Shown here in pieces: positions 7,178 to 16,415 of a stretch of DNA of 64,000 bases (positions within the stretch are counted from its first letter, which is position 1; each line of letters opens with the position of its first letter). The stretch lies in assembly GCA_025454875.1 (NCBI GenBank), contig JALONP010000012.1, positions 1 through 64,000 on the forward strand, written 5' to 3'. The notes under the pieces were generated by a model that made no database searches, was not told where the DNA came from, and saw only the letters and a list, made by a program, of their open reading frames with translations. Source of the stretch: Bacteroidia bacterium (lineage in GTDB: Bacteria; Bacteroidota; Bacteroidia; UKL13-3). The position numbers were made by a program, and so were the translations under genes.

Positions 7178-8443
7178 ATGCTTCAATTTAAAATCACCAT
7201 CACTTTAGCTATTATCGCTTTCATTGCACTCATTGATGCATACTCGTGGCAAGGGATTAAAACAATGCTTCGGAACCGATCTGTTAAAGCCTATCAAGCG
7301 TGGAGCAGATTTTATTTTTTGGTAACGCTAGCCTCTGTTCTTGTATTTATAGCTAGTTATTGGCTGCCAGGCTTAGAAGGGAATGCAATATTGCGGGTGT
7401 ATGTTTCAGCATTCATTTTTGTGATTTACTTATCCAAATTTGTTTGGTGCATCTTTTTGTTGGTTGATGATTTGAGGAGATTGGGAAAATGGGTTTACCA
7501 TAAAGTTAATCCTCCTAAAGCAAAAACAACTGAATCGGAAACGCGTATCACCCGTTCACAGTTTATTGCTACTACCGGAGCTTTAGTTGGTGGAGTGCCT
7601 TTGATTGCATTGAGTAAAGGTATTTTTAAAGGAGCTTATGATTACCGCATTCACAGGGTTCCACTGTTTATAAAAAATCTTCCGTTGGCGTTTGAAGGGC
7701 TCAAAGTAGGTCAGCTTTCGGATATCCATACTGGAAGTTTATTTGACAAAGATTCGGTTCATAAGGGAATTCAACTGTTGAATGCTGAGAAGCCAGACTT
7801 GGTTTTTTTTACTGGTGATTTGGTCAATAACCAAACCAGCGAAGCCTATCCATTGATGGATCATTTTGCGCAAGTGCAAGCACCAATGGGTGTTTACAGC
7901 ATATTTGGCAACCACGATTATGGTGATTATATGCGCTGGGAAAACGAAGAAGCTAAAAAGCAAAACCTTGCCGATTTGATTAAAGTGCATCACGATATGG
8001 GATGGCATTTGTTGCGCAACAACCACATCATGCTTGAAAAAGGTGGAAGTAAGATTGGTTTAGTGGGTGTTGAGAATTGGGGAGATCGGGGACGGTTTCA
8101 AAAATTTGGCGACTTGGATATGGCCATGGACAAAATGCAAGATGTGCCAGTAAAGTTATTATTGTCACACGATCCATCGCATTTTGATAGCATCGTTTCC
8201 AAGCAACAACAATACAACGATATCCAAGTAACGTTTAGTGGGCACACACATGGATTTCAATTTGGTATCGAAAACAAATACATCAAGTGGAGTCCTTCAC
8301 AATACATTTACCCACACTGGGCCGGGTTATACACCGAAGGCAATCAGCAATTGTATGTGAACCGTGGTTACGGGTTTTTAGGCTATCCCGGACGTGTGGG
8401 TATTTTACCCGAAATCACCTTGTTTGAATTAAGACGTGCTTAA
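7178..8443 (+). CDS. Membrane-associated metallophosphoesterase (YaeI/YkuE-like)
   Basis: 421 residues. Three hydrophobic segments in the first ~100 residues (starting FKITITLAIIAFIALI) are followed by another hydrophobic stretch near ~130-145, then a calcineurin-like phosphoesterase domain. The metal-binding motifs appear in order: LSDIHTGS, FFTGDLVNN, GNHDYGDY, LLSHDP and FSGHTHGFQFG, so the di-metal site looks intact. Related proteins include the UDP-sugar/lipid pyrophosphatase-like YaeI group, but the substrate cannot be read from the sequence. The catalytic domain is expected on the periplasmic side. The stop codon overlaps that of the convergent esterase gene (TTAA shared). Confidence 0.85.
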   Translation: MLQFKITITLAIIAFIALIDAYSWQGIKTMLRNRSVKAYQAWSRFYFLVTLASVLVFIASYWLPGLEGNAILRVYVSAFIFVIYLSKFVWCIFLLVDDLRRLGKWVYHKVNPPKAKTTESETRITRSQFIATTGALVGGVPLIALSKGIFKGAYDYRIHRVPLFIKNLPLAFEGLKVGQLSDIHTGSLFDKDSVHKGIQLLNAEKPDLVFFTGDLVNNQTSEAYPLMDHFAQVQAPMGVYSIFGNHDYGDYMRWENEEAKKQNLADLIKVHHDMGWHLLRNNHIMLEKGGSKIGLVGVENWGDRGRFQKFGDLDMAMDKMQDVPVKLLLSHDPSHFDSIVSKQQQYNDIQVTFSGHTHGFQFGIENKYIKWSPSQYIYPHWAGLYTEGNQQLYVNRGYGFLGYPGRVGILPEITLFELRRA

Positions 8444-9819
8444 TGCGCACTAACTTGAAATGGAATCGTACTCATTTCATTGGCTTGGTATATGCGTAAA
8501 ACATACCTTGCTTCTGGCACCCACATTACAGATAGCGGTTGCAATGCACTTATGTCTTTCCATGTTTTAACCACCTTCCCTCGTTGATCAATCAATTCAA
8601 TGAATAGTGCTGATTGATTGATGCAAAACGTATCACGAGCGGGATTGGGTATTGCCAATAACGGAGATTGAACATTGGCAATTTGTTTCGCTGTTGTAAG
8701 TGTATTTACAAATAACCAATCATAACAAGCGCTAAATTCCCTTTTCCAAAACCACTCACTATGTGCTCCATCAGCCTTGATTGTTTTTTTGATTAGCCAA
8801 GGTTTGTGCCCTTTGTTTATTAATGTAGCAATGAGGGTATCCATTTTTGATACCATGGTTGCACTTTCATTTAGCCCTGCTACCCAATACCATTTTACAT
8901 CATGTGTTTGATTGGTATTGGATGCAAGTAAAAACAACGAATCGCTGAACCATAAGGCAGGAGAGAATACGCCAACTTTACCAAAAACGCTTGGTTGGGC
9001 AATTGCTGCATATACAGATATCAATCCACCCATTGAGCTACCTGCAATACCTGTATGTTGTTGGTCGGTTAACGTTCGGTATGCAGAGTCGATATGAGGC
9101 TTTAGCGTATGGACTAAAAAATCAAGGTACGCCTCGCCTTTGCCTCCACCATATTGTGGATTTACATAAGGAGAGTATTCGTCTAATCGAGCGCTTCCTC
9201 CGTTATAGATGGCAACCACAATGCAACTTTCAATGCCTTGTTGTTCTTTAGAAGCCAATGTTTCATCAACACCCCATTCTCCTGAAAAGGCTGTAGCAGC
9301 ATCAAATATGTTTTGTCCATCTTGCATATACAAAACGGGGTAATGTTTGGTTGAATCCAATTGGTAATGGCTAGGAGTGTATACAGCAACTGTTTTAACC
9401 GTTTGCAGTTGTGGGGCATAGATGGTAAACAGTTTTACGTTAGGCAACGCTGTAGAAACACCTCCTCCAAGATTTTCCCAACCTGCAATGGCTATTTCCA
9501 CAACCAAGTTAGGTGCGTACGTAAATGTTCGATTACCCGATTGCCCTCCTGTTGCCGTTCCCTCACATGTTGGCCAACTGCCGCGTGTTATTTTGTACTG
9601 CACCGTTCCAACTGCCGCGGGTAAATTAAGCTCATAGGTATTTCCTGTTTTGGTAAATACAAAATGAGTATCGGCAGGATTCCAATTGTTTAAGCTTCCG
9701 GCCAAATAAAAAGTGGCGTTTGCGGGTGTATTCGATGGAATGGATACGATGCGAATGGTAACCTGAGCCTGCAAGCATAGAGTTAAAAAACAAACGAGGA
9801 GTGCAAATAAAAAACGCAT
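8440..9819 (-). CDS. Secreted alpha/beta-hydrolase esterase with carbohydrate-binding-like N-terminus and T9SS tag
   Basis: 459 residues. A Sec signal peptide (~1-18, LCLQAQ) is followed by a β-sandwich of the CBM20/48 type at ~20-110 (FYLAGSLNNWNPAD, then YKITRGSWPTCEG). The esterase D/enterochelin-esterase-like hydrolase spans ~125-375: VLYMQDGQNIFD, nucleophile elbow GSSMGG, and HSEWFWKREF near the catalytic His. A degenerate T9SS sorting domain (IPNPARDTFCIN...ARYVLRIYQ) ends the protein. It is probably an extracellular carbohydrate- or siderophore-ester hydrolase; the substrate is unknown. Its start codon lies inside the hairpin that terminates clpX, so initiation may depend on mRNA folding. 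Confidence 0.85.
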   Translation of the reverse strand: MRFLFALLVCFLTLCLQAQVTIRIVSIPSNTPANATFYLAGSLNNWNPADTHFVFTKTGNTYELNLPAAVGTVQYKITRGSWPTCEGTATGGQSGNRTFTYAPNLVVEIAIAGWENLGGGVSTALPNVKLFTIYAPQLQTVKTVAVYTPSHYQLDSTKHYPVLYMQDGQNIFDAATAFSGEWGVDETLASKEQQGIESCIVVAIYNGGSARLDEYSPYVNPQYGGGKGEAYLDFLVHTLKPHIDSAYRTLTDQQHTGIAGSSMGGLISVYAAIAQPSVFGKVGVFSPALWFSDSLFLLASNTNQTHDVKWYWVAGLNESATMVSKMDTLIATLINKGHKPWLIKKTIKADGAHSEWFWKREFSACYDWLFVNTLTTAKQIANVQSPLLAIPNPARDTFCINQSALFIELIDQRGKVVKTWKDISALQPLSVMWVPEARYVLRIYQANEMSTIPFQVSAH

Positions 9820-9839
9820 ACAACAAATGTATGCGTTTT
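9811..9839 (-). terminator. clpX terminator overlapping the esterase start codon
   Basis: A perfect 12-bp inverted repeat (AAAACGCATACA / TGTATGCGTTTT) with a 5-nt loop, followed on the minus strand by further T residues. This has the form of an intrinsic terminator for clpX, which ends 26 nt upstream. The esterase ATG (9819-9817) is in the 3' arm, and the T-tract encodes its second and third codons. Confidence 0.7.
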
Positions 9840-9864
9840 AAGGAAATGTATTTTTTGATAAATC

Positions 9865-11109
9865 TTAAGCAGCTTTTAAACTTTTAAGTTTAAGGGTTGC
9901 CAATTTTTCGCGTGCGGTATCCAAGGTTACCTGTAGTGTCGCAACTTCTTTTTGAGAAGGCATTTCGTACATGTAATCAAGCATAATGGCTTCACAAATA
10001 CTGCGCAAACCGCGCGCTCCTAGCTTGTACTCAAATGCTTTCTCCACTATCAAATCAATCACAGCATCATCAAAACGCAGATCAATTTTTTCGAGCTTAA
10101 ATAACTGAACGTATTGTTTGAGCAAGGCATTTTTTGGTTCTGTTAAAATATTGCGTAGTGTGGTTTTGTCGAGTGGGTTTAAATGGCAAAGTACAGGCAT
10201 GCGCCCAATTACTTCAGGTATCAAACCATATTGACGTAAATCGGCAGGTGATACATACTGCAGCCAATTTGACTCAGAACTGGTATCAATTTCGAGGTCA
10301 CTGCTGTTAAATCCGATTGCTTGTGTTTGGAGCCTGCGTGCAATGATTTTATCTATTCCTTCAAAAGCACCACCGCAAATAAACAAGATGTTTTCAGTGT
10401 TAATCTGAATCATTTTTTGTTCGGGGTGTTTGCGTCCACCTTGTGGCGGAACGTTGGCTACTGTCCCTTCTAAAATCTTTAACAGTGCCTGTTGCACACC
10501 TTCTCCACTCACATCTCTTGTAATACTCGGGTTATCACTTTTGCGGCTCACTTTGTCAATTTCGTCTACATACACAATGCCTCTTTGAGCGGCTTCAACA
10601 TCGTAATTGGCAGCTTGCAATAACCTTGATAGAATACTCTCTACATCTTCGCCAACATAACCAGCTTCGGTAAGCACGGTTGCATCGGCAATGCAAAAAG
10701 GCACATGCAATATTTTAGCAAGTGTTTTGGCAAGTAAAGTTTTACCAGTCCCTGTTTCACCTACCATTAAAATATTTGATTTTTCAATCACCGATTCATC
10801 TCCATCTGCTTGCTGGTACACCCTTTTAAAATGGTTGTATACAGCAACTGAAAGCACTTTTTTTGCTTCATCTTGCCCAACTACATACATGTCCAAATGC
10901 GATTTAATTTCTTTCGGAGTAAGCAGTTGGTTGGGTTTAGAAAATGCAGCACCATGGGCAGCTGAACGCAATTCTTCGTTTACCAACTTGTGGGCTTGCT
11001 CTATGCAGTTATTGCAAATAAAAGCGCCCATCCCCGAAATGAGGAACTCAACTTCTGATTTTGTTCTGCCACAAAATGAGCATTCGTCTCCTTGTTTGCT
11101 CTTTGCCAT
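9865..11109 (-). CDS. clpX: ATP-dependent unfoldase ClpX
   Basis: 414 residues, normal for the family. It is the hexameric AAA+ unfoldase that feeds substrates into ClpP. The N-terminal zinc-binding domain (CSFCGRT...FICNNCIEQ) is followed by Walker [13 protein letters not shown], the pore loop GYVGEDV, Walker [10 protein letters not shown], and the [19 protein letters not shown] segment. The start codon overlaps the clpP stop as TAATG, so the two are translationally coupled in a clpP-clpX operon driven from upstream of clpP. Confidence 0.97.
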   Translation of the reverse strand: MAKSKQGDECSFCGRTKSEVEFLISGMGAFICNNCIEQAHKLVNEELRSAAHGAAFSKPNQLLTPKEIKSHLDMYVVGQDEAKKVLSVAVYNHFKRVYQQADGDESVIEKSNILMVGETGTGKTLLAKTLAKILHVPFCIADATVLTEAGYVGEDVESILSRLLQAANYDVEAAQRGIVYVDEIDKVSRKSDNPSITRDVSGEGVQQALLKILEGTVANVPPQGGRKHPEQKMIQINTENILFICGGAFEGIDKIIARRLQTQAIGFNSSDLEIDTSSESNWLQYVSPADLRQYGLIPEVIGRMPVLCHLNPLDKTTLRNILTEPKNALLKQYVQLFKLEKIDLRFDDAVIDLIVEKAFEYKLGARGLRSICEAIMLDYMYEMPSQKEVATLQVTLDTAREKLATLKLKSLKAA

Positions 11110-11798
11110 TATTTTTTATCGGTAGGTTTGTGTTTAATCAAAACATCATCGATCATGCCATATTCTTTTGCTTCATGGGCAATCATCCAGTAATCACGAT
11201 CACTGTCAGCTTCTACTTTATCAAATGCTTGACCCGAGTGTGTAGAAATAATGGTATAAAGTTCTTTTTTGAGTTTCTGAATTTCTCTTGCGGTAATTTC
11301 GATATCAGAAGCTTGTCCTTGTGCACCTCCCAAAGGTTGATGTATCATCACACGTGCATGGCGGAGTGCAGTGCGCTTACCAGTTGCTCCAGCACACAAC
11401 AATACCGCTCCCATGGATGCGGCTAAACCTGTACAAATGGTTGCCACATCAGGGTTAACCCATTGCATGGTATCATAAATTCCCAATCCAGCGTACACTG
11501 ATCCTCCGGGTGAGTTGATGTACATCTGAATGTCTCTGCGTGCATCCATCGAATCAAGAAACAAGAGTTGGGCTTGAATGATATTCGCAACATAATCATC
11601 AATAGGCATTCCTAGGAATATGATGCGATCTGCCATCAGTCGAGAGAAAACATCTATTTCCCTAAAATTCATCGGACGCTCTTCAATAACTGTACGCGTC
11701 ATGTTTTCCACCGAGCTTTCAATGTAGGTATCTACCTTCATGCTGCTAATGCCGTGATGTTTCACCGCATATTTTCTAAATTCTTTTCCGTCTATCAT
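11109..11798 (-). CDS. clpP: ATP-dependent Clp protease proteolytic subunit ClpP
   Basis: 229 residues from the ATG at 11798. The ORF track extends to 11876, but [17 protein letters not shown] is the usual Bacteroidota ClpP start, and a good promoter lies between the two candidate starts. It is a serine peptidase that forms the tetradecameric chamber. Catalytic Ser ~128 sits in GLAASMGAV, His ~153 in [12 protein letters not shown], and Asp ~202 in [26 protein letters not shown] supplies the oxyanion region. It is co-transcribed with clpX; the ClpX-binding hydrophobic pocket residues are not individually assigned here. Confidence 0.96.
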   Translation of the reverse strand: MIDGKEFRKYAVKHHGISSMKVDTYIESSVENMTRTVIEERPMNFREIDVFSRLMADRIIFLGMPIDDYVANIIQAQLLFLDSMDARRDIQMYINSPGGSVYAGLGIYDTMQWVNPDVATICTGLAASMGAVLLCAGATGKRTALRHARVMIHQPLGGAQGQASDIEITAREIQKLKKELYTIISTHSGQAFDKVEADSDRDYWMIAHEAKEYGMIDDVLIKHKPTDKK

Positions 11799-11815
11799 AT
11801 TGAGTTGTATTAAGT

Positions 11816-11845
11816 CAAAAATAGTAAATGCCTTGAAAGCGACAA
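11816..11845 (-). promoter_or_regulatory. clpPX promoter, Bacteroidota -33/-7 type
   Basis: On the minus strand a TTG (11845-11843) is followed by 19 nt and then TATTTTTG (11823-11816). This matches TTG-N19-TAnnTTTG, the primary sigma promoter form of Bacteroidota. Transcription would begin a few bases downstream, shortly before the ATG at 11798, which supports the shorter clpP start. Confidence 0.6.
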
Positions 11846-11886
11846 TAGCTTTGCCAAAATTGATTGCCTGACACAATTGCCATAAA

Positions 11887-11910
11887 AAAAAGGTGCCGTG
11901 GCACCTTTTT
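11887..11910 (-). terminator. Intrinsic terminator of tig
   Basis: aaaaaggtgcc / ggcaccttttt is a perfect 11-bp stem with a 2-nt loop (gt) and A/T tracts on both sides. It lies 34 nt past the tig stop and upstream of the clpP promoter, so it separates tig from clpPX. The symmetry would also let it work in the other direction. Confidence 0.8.
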
Positions 11911-11943
11911 ACATTCTTTAATTATTGTGTAGTAAGTTCAACT

Positions 11944-13329
11944 TTAGTGGTTGTGCGTATGGTGTTTTTCGTTGTGTTCAGCCACAATTTTGAAAAATGC
12001 GTCTGCGCTAACTTGTTCTGTTTTAACCGTAACCTTGGTTTTTAATACCTCCCTTACTTTTTGTGAAACGGCCAAGTTAATCATGCGTGAGCGGTAATCG
12101 TCTTTTTGCAAACTTGGTCCCACGATGCTTTCAAGCATTTCTTCATTTAGGCCCGTGGTCGCGTATGCACCAAACATGCTGCGTGTATAGTTAATGGCAG
12201 CAGCTTTAATATCACTTTCTTCTACTTTTACACCCGCAGTACTCAACACTTTTTCTTCAAAAATATGGTTGCGTAAATACTGGGCTTCGTGCTCGTAATT
12301 ATGATCCACGTTTTCCGGAGTAAATTTATCTGCATGCCTATCCATTAACCATCTTTTTAAGAAAGCATCGGGTAATTGAATATTTTGTTTTGCTACAAGT
12401 GTATCGAGCATTTCGTGTTCAAATAAATGGTCTGCCTGACCACCAAAATAAGCTTGAAGTTCTGTGGTTAGGCGGGCTTTTAAATCTTCAATGGAATGCA
12501 CACTACCATCACTGTACGCTTTGTCGAATAATTCTTGGTTTAACTCGGCTAAGCTATTGCGTTTAATTTCATTAATGGTTAAGGAGAAGTTTTTCCCGAT
12601 ATCATTCACTGTTAGCTTGTTAATGCCTAACGCATGCGAAATTTCAGTTGTATTACCGTCAAAAAGGTCAAATACATTTACATCAATTGATGCGCCTTTG
12701 GTTTTAGCAAGTAATTCATTTTTAATGGCTTCGTTTTTAATCGAAGAAATCAATACCGGTACCGAGTCATTTTGAACACCACCATCTACAGGGTTTCCAT
12801 TGTCATCAAGTTCCACCATTTTGGTGTATATAATGTCATTGTCGGTAACCGTTTCTTCGTCTGTTAATGTTCCGAAACGTCTTTGCATGCGCTCAATCTC
12901 GTCATTTAGCATTTCGTCAGTAATAGCTACTTCATACTTTGTGAATACATCTTTTTCTGAAACAGTAAGCTCAATCTCTGGAGCCAAACCGATATCAAAC
13001 TTGAATGTGTAATCTGCCGATTTACTTAATTCTTCAATCTTGCTGTCATCAGTAAGCACGGGTTGGCCTAGTATGTTTAATTTTTGCGAATCAATATAAT
13101 CGAACAATCCTTTAGAGGCAGCTGCATTTACAGCTTCAAGTAACAGGCTGGTTCCAAACATTTTTTCAATCATTGATTTTGGCGCAGCACCAGGACGGAA
13201 GCCAGGGATATTTGATTTTTTTTGGTATGCTTTAATTTTTTGATCCAATTCAGTTGCATAATCAGCACTTGAAAGATTAACGGCAATGGTTCCGTTAAGC
13301 GCGTCTTTTTTTTCGAATGTAACGTTCAT
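11944..13329 (-). CDS. tig: Trigger factor
   Basis: 461 residues. Ribosome-bound chaperone for nascent chains. The N-terminal domain carries the ribosome-docking signature GFRPGAAPKSMIEKMFG (~residues 42-58). The middle region (about 150-250) fits a diverged FKBP-like domain in which I could not confirm isomerase residues. The C-terminal half is helical and Glu/Lys-rich. The protein ends in a His-rich tail (EHNEKHHTHNH), as seen in some trigger factors. It is a stand-alone gene upstream of clpPX with its own terminator; the clustering of tig with clpP and clpX is common in bacteria. Confidence 0.93.
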   Translation of the reverse strand: MNVTFEKKDALNGTIAVNLSSADYATELDQKIKAYQKKSNIPGFRPGAAPKSMIEKMFGTSLLLEAVNAAASKGLFDYIDSQKLNILGQPVLTDDSKIEELSKSADYTFKFDIGLAPEIELTVSEKDVFTKYEVAITDEMLNDEIERMQRRFGTLTDEETVTDNDIIYTKMVELDDNGNPVDGGVQNDSVPVLISSIKNEAIKNELLAKTKGASIDVNVFDLFDGNTTEISHALGINKLTVNDIGKNFSLTINEIKRNSLAELNQELFDKAYSDGSVHSIEDLKARLTTELQAYFGGQADHLFEHEMLDTLVAKQNIQLPDAFLKRWLMDRHADKFTPENVDHNYEHEAQYLRNHIFEEKVLSTAGVKVEESDIKAAAINYTRSMFGAYATTGLNEEMLESIVGPSLQKDDYRSRMINLAVSQKVREVLKTKVTVKTEQVSADAFFKIVAEHNEKHHTHNH

Positions 13330-13355
13330 GTTTTTTCTCGCTTTCGCTTTAAATA

Positions 13356-13383
13356 AAATAAGACTGAAAAATCAGCCTTATTT
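13356..13383 (-). terminator. Putative terminator hairpin between tRNA-Leu and tig
   Basis: In minus-strand RNA, AAAUAAGGCUGA and UCAGUCUUAUUU pair over 12 positions with one G.U around a U4 loop, followed by a U-rich stretch. The G.U pair is a mismatch on the plus strand, so the structure favours minus-strand transcripts. It could end tRNA-Leu transcription or fold in the tig leader. Confidence 0.45.
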
Positions 13384-13480
13384 AAATTACGTGGTAAAGG
13401 CAGTGATTTTTAGTTGCAACCTTTTAAGCGGCCTTACAACTAAACCGGAAAGCCTTTTTTGTTTCCGGATTGGTTATTTG

Positions 13481-13562
13481 TGCGCATGGAGGGACTCGAA
13501 CCCCCACGCCTTTCGGCACCAGATCCTAAGTCTGGCACGGCTACCAATTACGCCACATGCGC
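13481..13562 (-). tRNA. tRNA-Leu (anticodon UAG)
   Basis: The minus strand folds as a class II tRNA of 82 nt. The acceptor stem is GCGCATG/CATGCGC with discriminator A. The D-stem is GGC/GCC, the anticodon stem CCAGA/TCTGG closes the loop CTTAGGA (anticodon TAG), and a long variable arm (tgccgaaaggc) is followed by a T-arm with TTCGAGT. CCA is not encoded. The ORFs listed across it (13286, 13459) are shadows. Its 5' 18 nt are copied in the adjacent repeat. Confidence 0.93.
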
Positions 13563-13776
13563 AAAATTTATCTTTCATCCACTGAGCCTTTCGGCTACTC
13601 CCGCGCAGCGGGATTGTTCACGTTGTTGTTTTTCAAACAACAGGTTCACGAACAATTACGCCACATGCGCAAAATTTATCTTTCATCCACTGAGCCTTTC
13701 GGCTACTCCCGCGCAGCGGGATTGTTCAGATTGTTGTTTTTCAAACAACAGGTTCACGAACAATTACGCCACATGC
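13545..13776. repeat. 108-bp tandem repeat that includes the tRNA-Leu 5' end
   Basis: Two full 108-bp units (13545-13652 and 13653-13760) differ at two bases and are followed by 16 bp of a third (13761-13776). Each unit begins with the complement of the first tRNA-Leu nucleotides (caattacgccacatgcgc), so the tRNA 5' end occurs once complete, once as 18 nt and once as 16 nt. The rest holds three short hairpins: gcctttcggc, tcccgcgcagcggga and gttgttt-ttc-aaacaac. The unit length is a multiple of three, which creates the repetitive ORFs at 13459 and 13557; I do not regard these as genes. Confidence 0.9.
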
Positions 13777-13969
13777 AATCCTTTGTTTACGAAAAGGTCT
13801 AGGAATTGTTATAACTGTAACAATAGCCGATACTTTTCTTTATAAAAAGGACGGCAAATGTATGTTGTTTTTTCAATTTTCACAATAAATCAAAAAAAAG
13901 AATCCCAAATGGTTATGATAGCAACAAACAAGGGCTTTCTTAACCTATTTAGGGATAGGTAAGAATGAT

Positions 13970-13977
13970 TAGATTTG
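13970..13977 (+). promoter_or_regulatory. Putative -7 box of the Rel/Spo gene
   Basis: TAGATTTG fits TAnnTTTG and ends 20 nt before the ATG at 13998. It lies inside the ORF-track extension (13965), so the longer start would not be transcribed from it. No clear -33 TTG is seen. The preceding ~190 bases hold only AT-rich sequence. Confidence 0.4.
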
Positions 13978-13997
13978 TACACCTGAACCAAAACACC

Positions 13998-16235
13998 ATG
14001 GAGTTGACAGAAGCTGAAATCGAAAACCAACATATTGTAAAAGCTTACCGCAATTTACTAAAGGCCTGCAAGCGGCAATTGGAAAAAGGAGACAAGAAAC
14101 TTATTCGCGAGGCATTTAATTTATCGCTGGATGCGCACAAGAATATGCGCAGAAAATCAGGTGAACCTTATATTATGCATCCGTTGGCAGTTGCGCAAAT
14201 TTGTGCTGAAGAAATTGGTTTGGGAACAACCAGTATTGTATGTGCGCTTTTGCACGATGTGGTCGAAGATACGGATATTTCGCTGGCAGATATCAGGTTA
14301 CAGTTTGGTGAGCGGGTGGCAAAAATCATTGATGGGCTTACAAAAATATCGGGAGTTTTTGATCAGCAAGACAAAAGTATGCAAGCTGAAAACTTTCGTA
14401 AAATGCTGCTTACGTTAAGCGATGATGTTCGCGTTATTTTGATTAAGTTGGCCGATAGGCTCCACAATATGCGCACCCTCGATTCGATGAGTGCAAAGTC
14501 ACAATTGAAGATTGCAAGCGAAACCCAATACGTGTATGCACCATTAGCACACAGGCTTGGCTTATACGCTATTAAAACAGAGCTTGAAGATTTGGCTACC
14601 AAATACATAGAGCCAGATAACTACAATTTTGTCAAAGAAAAACTACAAGAAACCAAAACCCAACGCAACCGATACATTAAACAATTTATTGAACCTATTT
14701 CTGAGGCCTTAACAGAAGCAGGATTTCAATATGAGGTTAAAGGAAGACCAAAATCTATTCATTCTATTTTGAATAAGATGAAAAAACAAAATATTCCTTT
14801 CGAAGAAGTTTATGATTTGTTTGCCATCCGCATCATTATTGATACTGAAGTAGAAAATGAAAAATCAGATTGTTGGCGAGCATATTCGATTGTAACGGAT
14901 TTTTACCGACCAAATCCTGACCGTTTGCGCGATTGGGTTTCTACACCTAAAGGAAACGGATACGAGTCGTTACACACAACGGTGATGGGCCCTAAAGGGA
15001 AATGGGTTGAGGTGCAAATTCGGACATTGCGAATGGATGAAATTGCTGAGAAAGGTTACGCTGCACATTGGAAATACAAAGATAAAGATGCTGCCCAACA
15101 AAGTGCCGATGGACTCGAAGAGTGGTTAGCAAGGGTGCGGGAAATTTTGGAAAACCCAGAATCCAATGCGCTTGATTTCTTAGACGATTTTAAACTCAAC
15201 TTATTTGCAGACGAAATATTTGTGTTTACCCCCAAAGGTGATTTACGCAAACTTCCGGGCAATGCAACTATTTTGGATTTTGCATTTGATATTCACTCCG
15301 AATTAGGTTCCAAATGCATTGGTGGTAAAGTCAATAATAAACTTGTGCCCATTAACTTTAAACTCACCAATGGCGACCAAGTAGAAATTTTAACCTCAAC
15401 CAAACAAACACCTAAAGAGGAATGGCTTGAGTTTGTGGTTACCGCCAAGGCCAAGGCCAAAGTGCGCGACTGGTTTAAGCAAGAAAAATTACGCGCCTCT
15501 GGAATGGGCAAAGAAATATTAGAGCGTAAGTTTAACCAAGATCGTATTCCATTTACCAGCGAAGCGTTAACGGAGCTAATTTATTATTACAAACTGCCCA
15601 GTGTTGCAGAGTTGTATTACCGTGTAGCCAATGGAATGATCGATAAAAAGGATATTGATATTGCAAGTATCCTCGAGCAGATTAAAAAGCAACGAAGCGA
15701 TCAAGTGGCTGAGGCTAGGCTAGCAAGGGCAAACTCAACAGCCAAGCCTAATCCAAATTTAGCATCAGACGCGGTAATTTTAGGTGATGATATTGATATG
15801 CCGTATTCGTTTGCGAAATGTTGCAACCCAATTCCTGGTGATGATATTTTTGGTTTTGTAACGGTTGGTGAAGGTGTAAAAATTCACCGCACCAACTGCC
15901 CCAATGCAATTGGATTAATGAGCAATTATGGTTACCGCATTATTCGAAGTAAATGGGCCAATACAGCAAGTAAAACACGTGCATTTATTACCAATATTAC
16001 CCTCAATGGTATTGATAGTGTAGGTATTGTGAGCACCATCACCGATATTATATCAAAACAATTGCAAATCAATATGCATTCTATTCGAATTGGCTCCAAA
16101 GATGGCATGTTTGAAGGAGCCATTGAGTTAGAGGTGTTTGATACCAACCATTTGGAAGAACTAATGAACAAAATCAAGGCTGCCAGTCCTTTAATAAAAG
16201 TGAGCCGAGAAGATGCTCAGCAGTTGATGAAGTAA
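13998..16235 (+). CDS. Bifunctional (p)ppGpp synthetase/hydrolase (RelA/SpoT family)
   Basis: About 745 residues from the ATG at 13998, chosen because MELTEAEIE fits family N-termini and a -7 box overlaps the longer start. It makes and degrades the alarmone (p)ppGpp. The N-terminal HD hydrolase domain carries EPYIMHPLAVA...LLHDVVEDT, with the HD pair intact. The synthetase domain has RLRDWVSTPKGNGYESLHTT. A TGS domain (EIFVFTPKGDLRKLPGNATILDFA) and a C-terminal ACT domain (ITNITLNGIDSVGIVSTITD) follow. Because the HD residues are retained it is probably SpoT-like/bifunctional rather than a RelA-only synthetase. It lies alone upstream of fur-purA, with 180 bp between. Confidence 0.95.
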   Translation: MELTEAEIENQHIVKAYRNLLKACKRQLEKGDKKLIREAFNLSLDAHKNMRRKSGEPYIMHPLAVAQICAEEIGLGTTSIVCALLHDVVEDTDISLADIRLQFGERVAKIIDGLTKISGVFDQQDKSMQAENFRKMLLTLSDDVRVILIKLADRLHNMRTLDSMSAKSQLKIASETQYVYAPLAHRLGLYAIKTELEDLATKYIEPDNYNFVKEKLQETKTQRNRYIKQFIEPISEALTEAGFQYEVKGRPKSIHSILNKMKKQNIPFEEVYDLFAIRIIIDTEVENEKSDCWRAYSIVTDFYRPNPDRLRDWVSTPKGNGYESLHTTVMGPKGKWVEVQIRTLRMDEIAEKGYAAHWKYKDKDAAQQSADGLEEWLARVREILENPESNALDFLDDFKLNLFADEIFVFTPKGDLRKLPGNATILDFAFDIHSELGSKCIGGKVNNKLVPINFKLTNGDQVEILTSTKQTPKEEWLEFVVTAKAKAKVRDWFKQEKLRASGMGKEILERKFNQDRIPFTSEALTELIYYYKLPSVAELYYRVANGMIDKKDIDIASILEQIKKQRSDQVAEARLARANSTAKPNPNLASDAVILGDDIDMPYSFAKCCNPIPGDDIFGFVTVGEGVKIHRTNCPNAIGLMSNYGYRIIRSKWANTASKTRAFITNITLNGIDSVGIVSTITDIISKQLQINMHSIRIGSKDGMFEGAIELEVFDTNHLEELMNKIKAASPLIKVSREDAQQLMK

Positions 16236-16415
16236 AGTAGATGTGCCATCACTTTTTTAAAGGAGGCGATATACTAGGTAACGCTTCCGTTTGTTAAGGG
16301 GAGTGTTGGTAACCATCTTTTTAATGACTTAAACAATTGGCATCCACAACTTTTCCCCAACCCTTTTTATACACAAGTAAATGGCCTATTTTGCAGCCCA
16401 ATTGAAGCAGCATAC

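Noticed and set aside
13445-13468. CCGGAAA/TTTCCGG hairpin after tRNA-Leu as a second terminator
   Set aside because: Stem is only 7 bp with a 10-nt loop and a short T-run; the hairpin at 13356 is a better candidate.
13286-13845. ORFs at 13286, 13459 and 13557 with repetitive protein sequence
   Set aside because: They lie across tRNA-Leu and the 108-bp repeat; the repeat length (36 codons) keeps frames open by chance. No start signal and no plausible protein.
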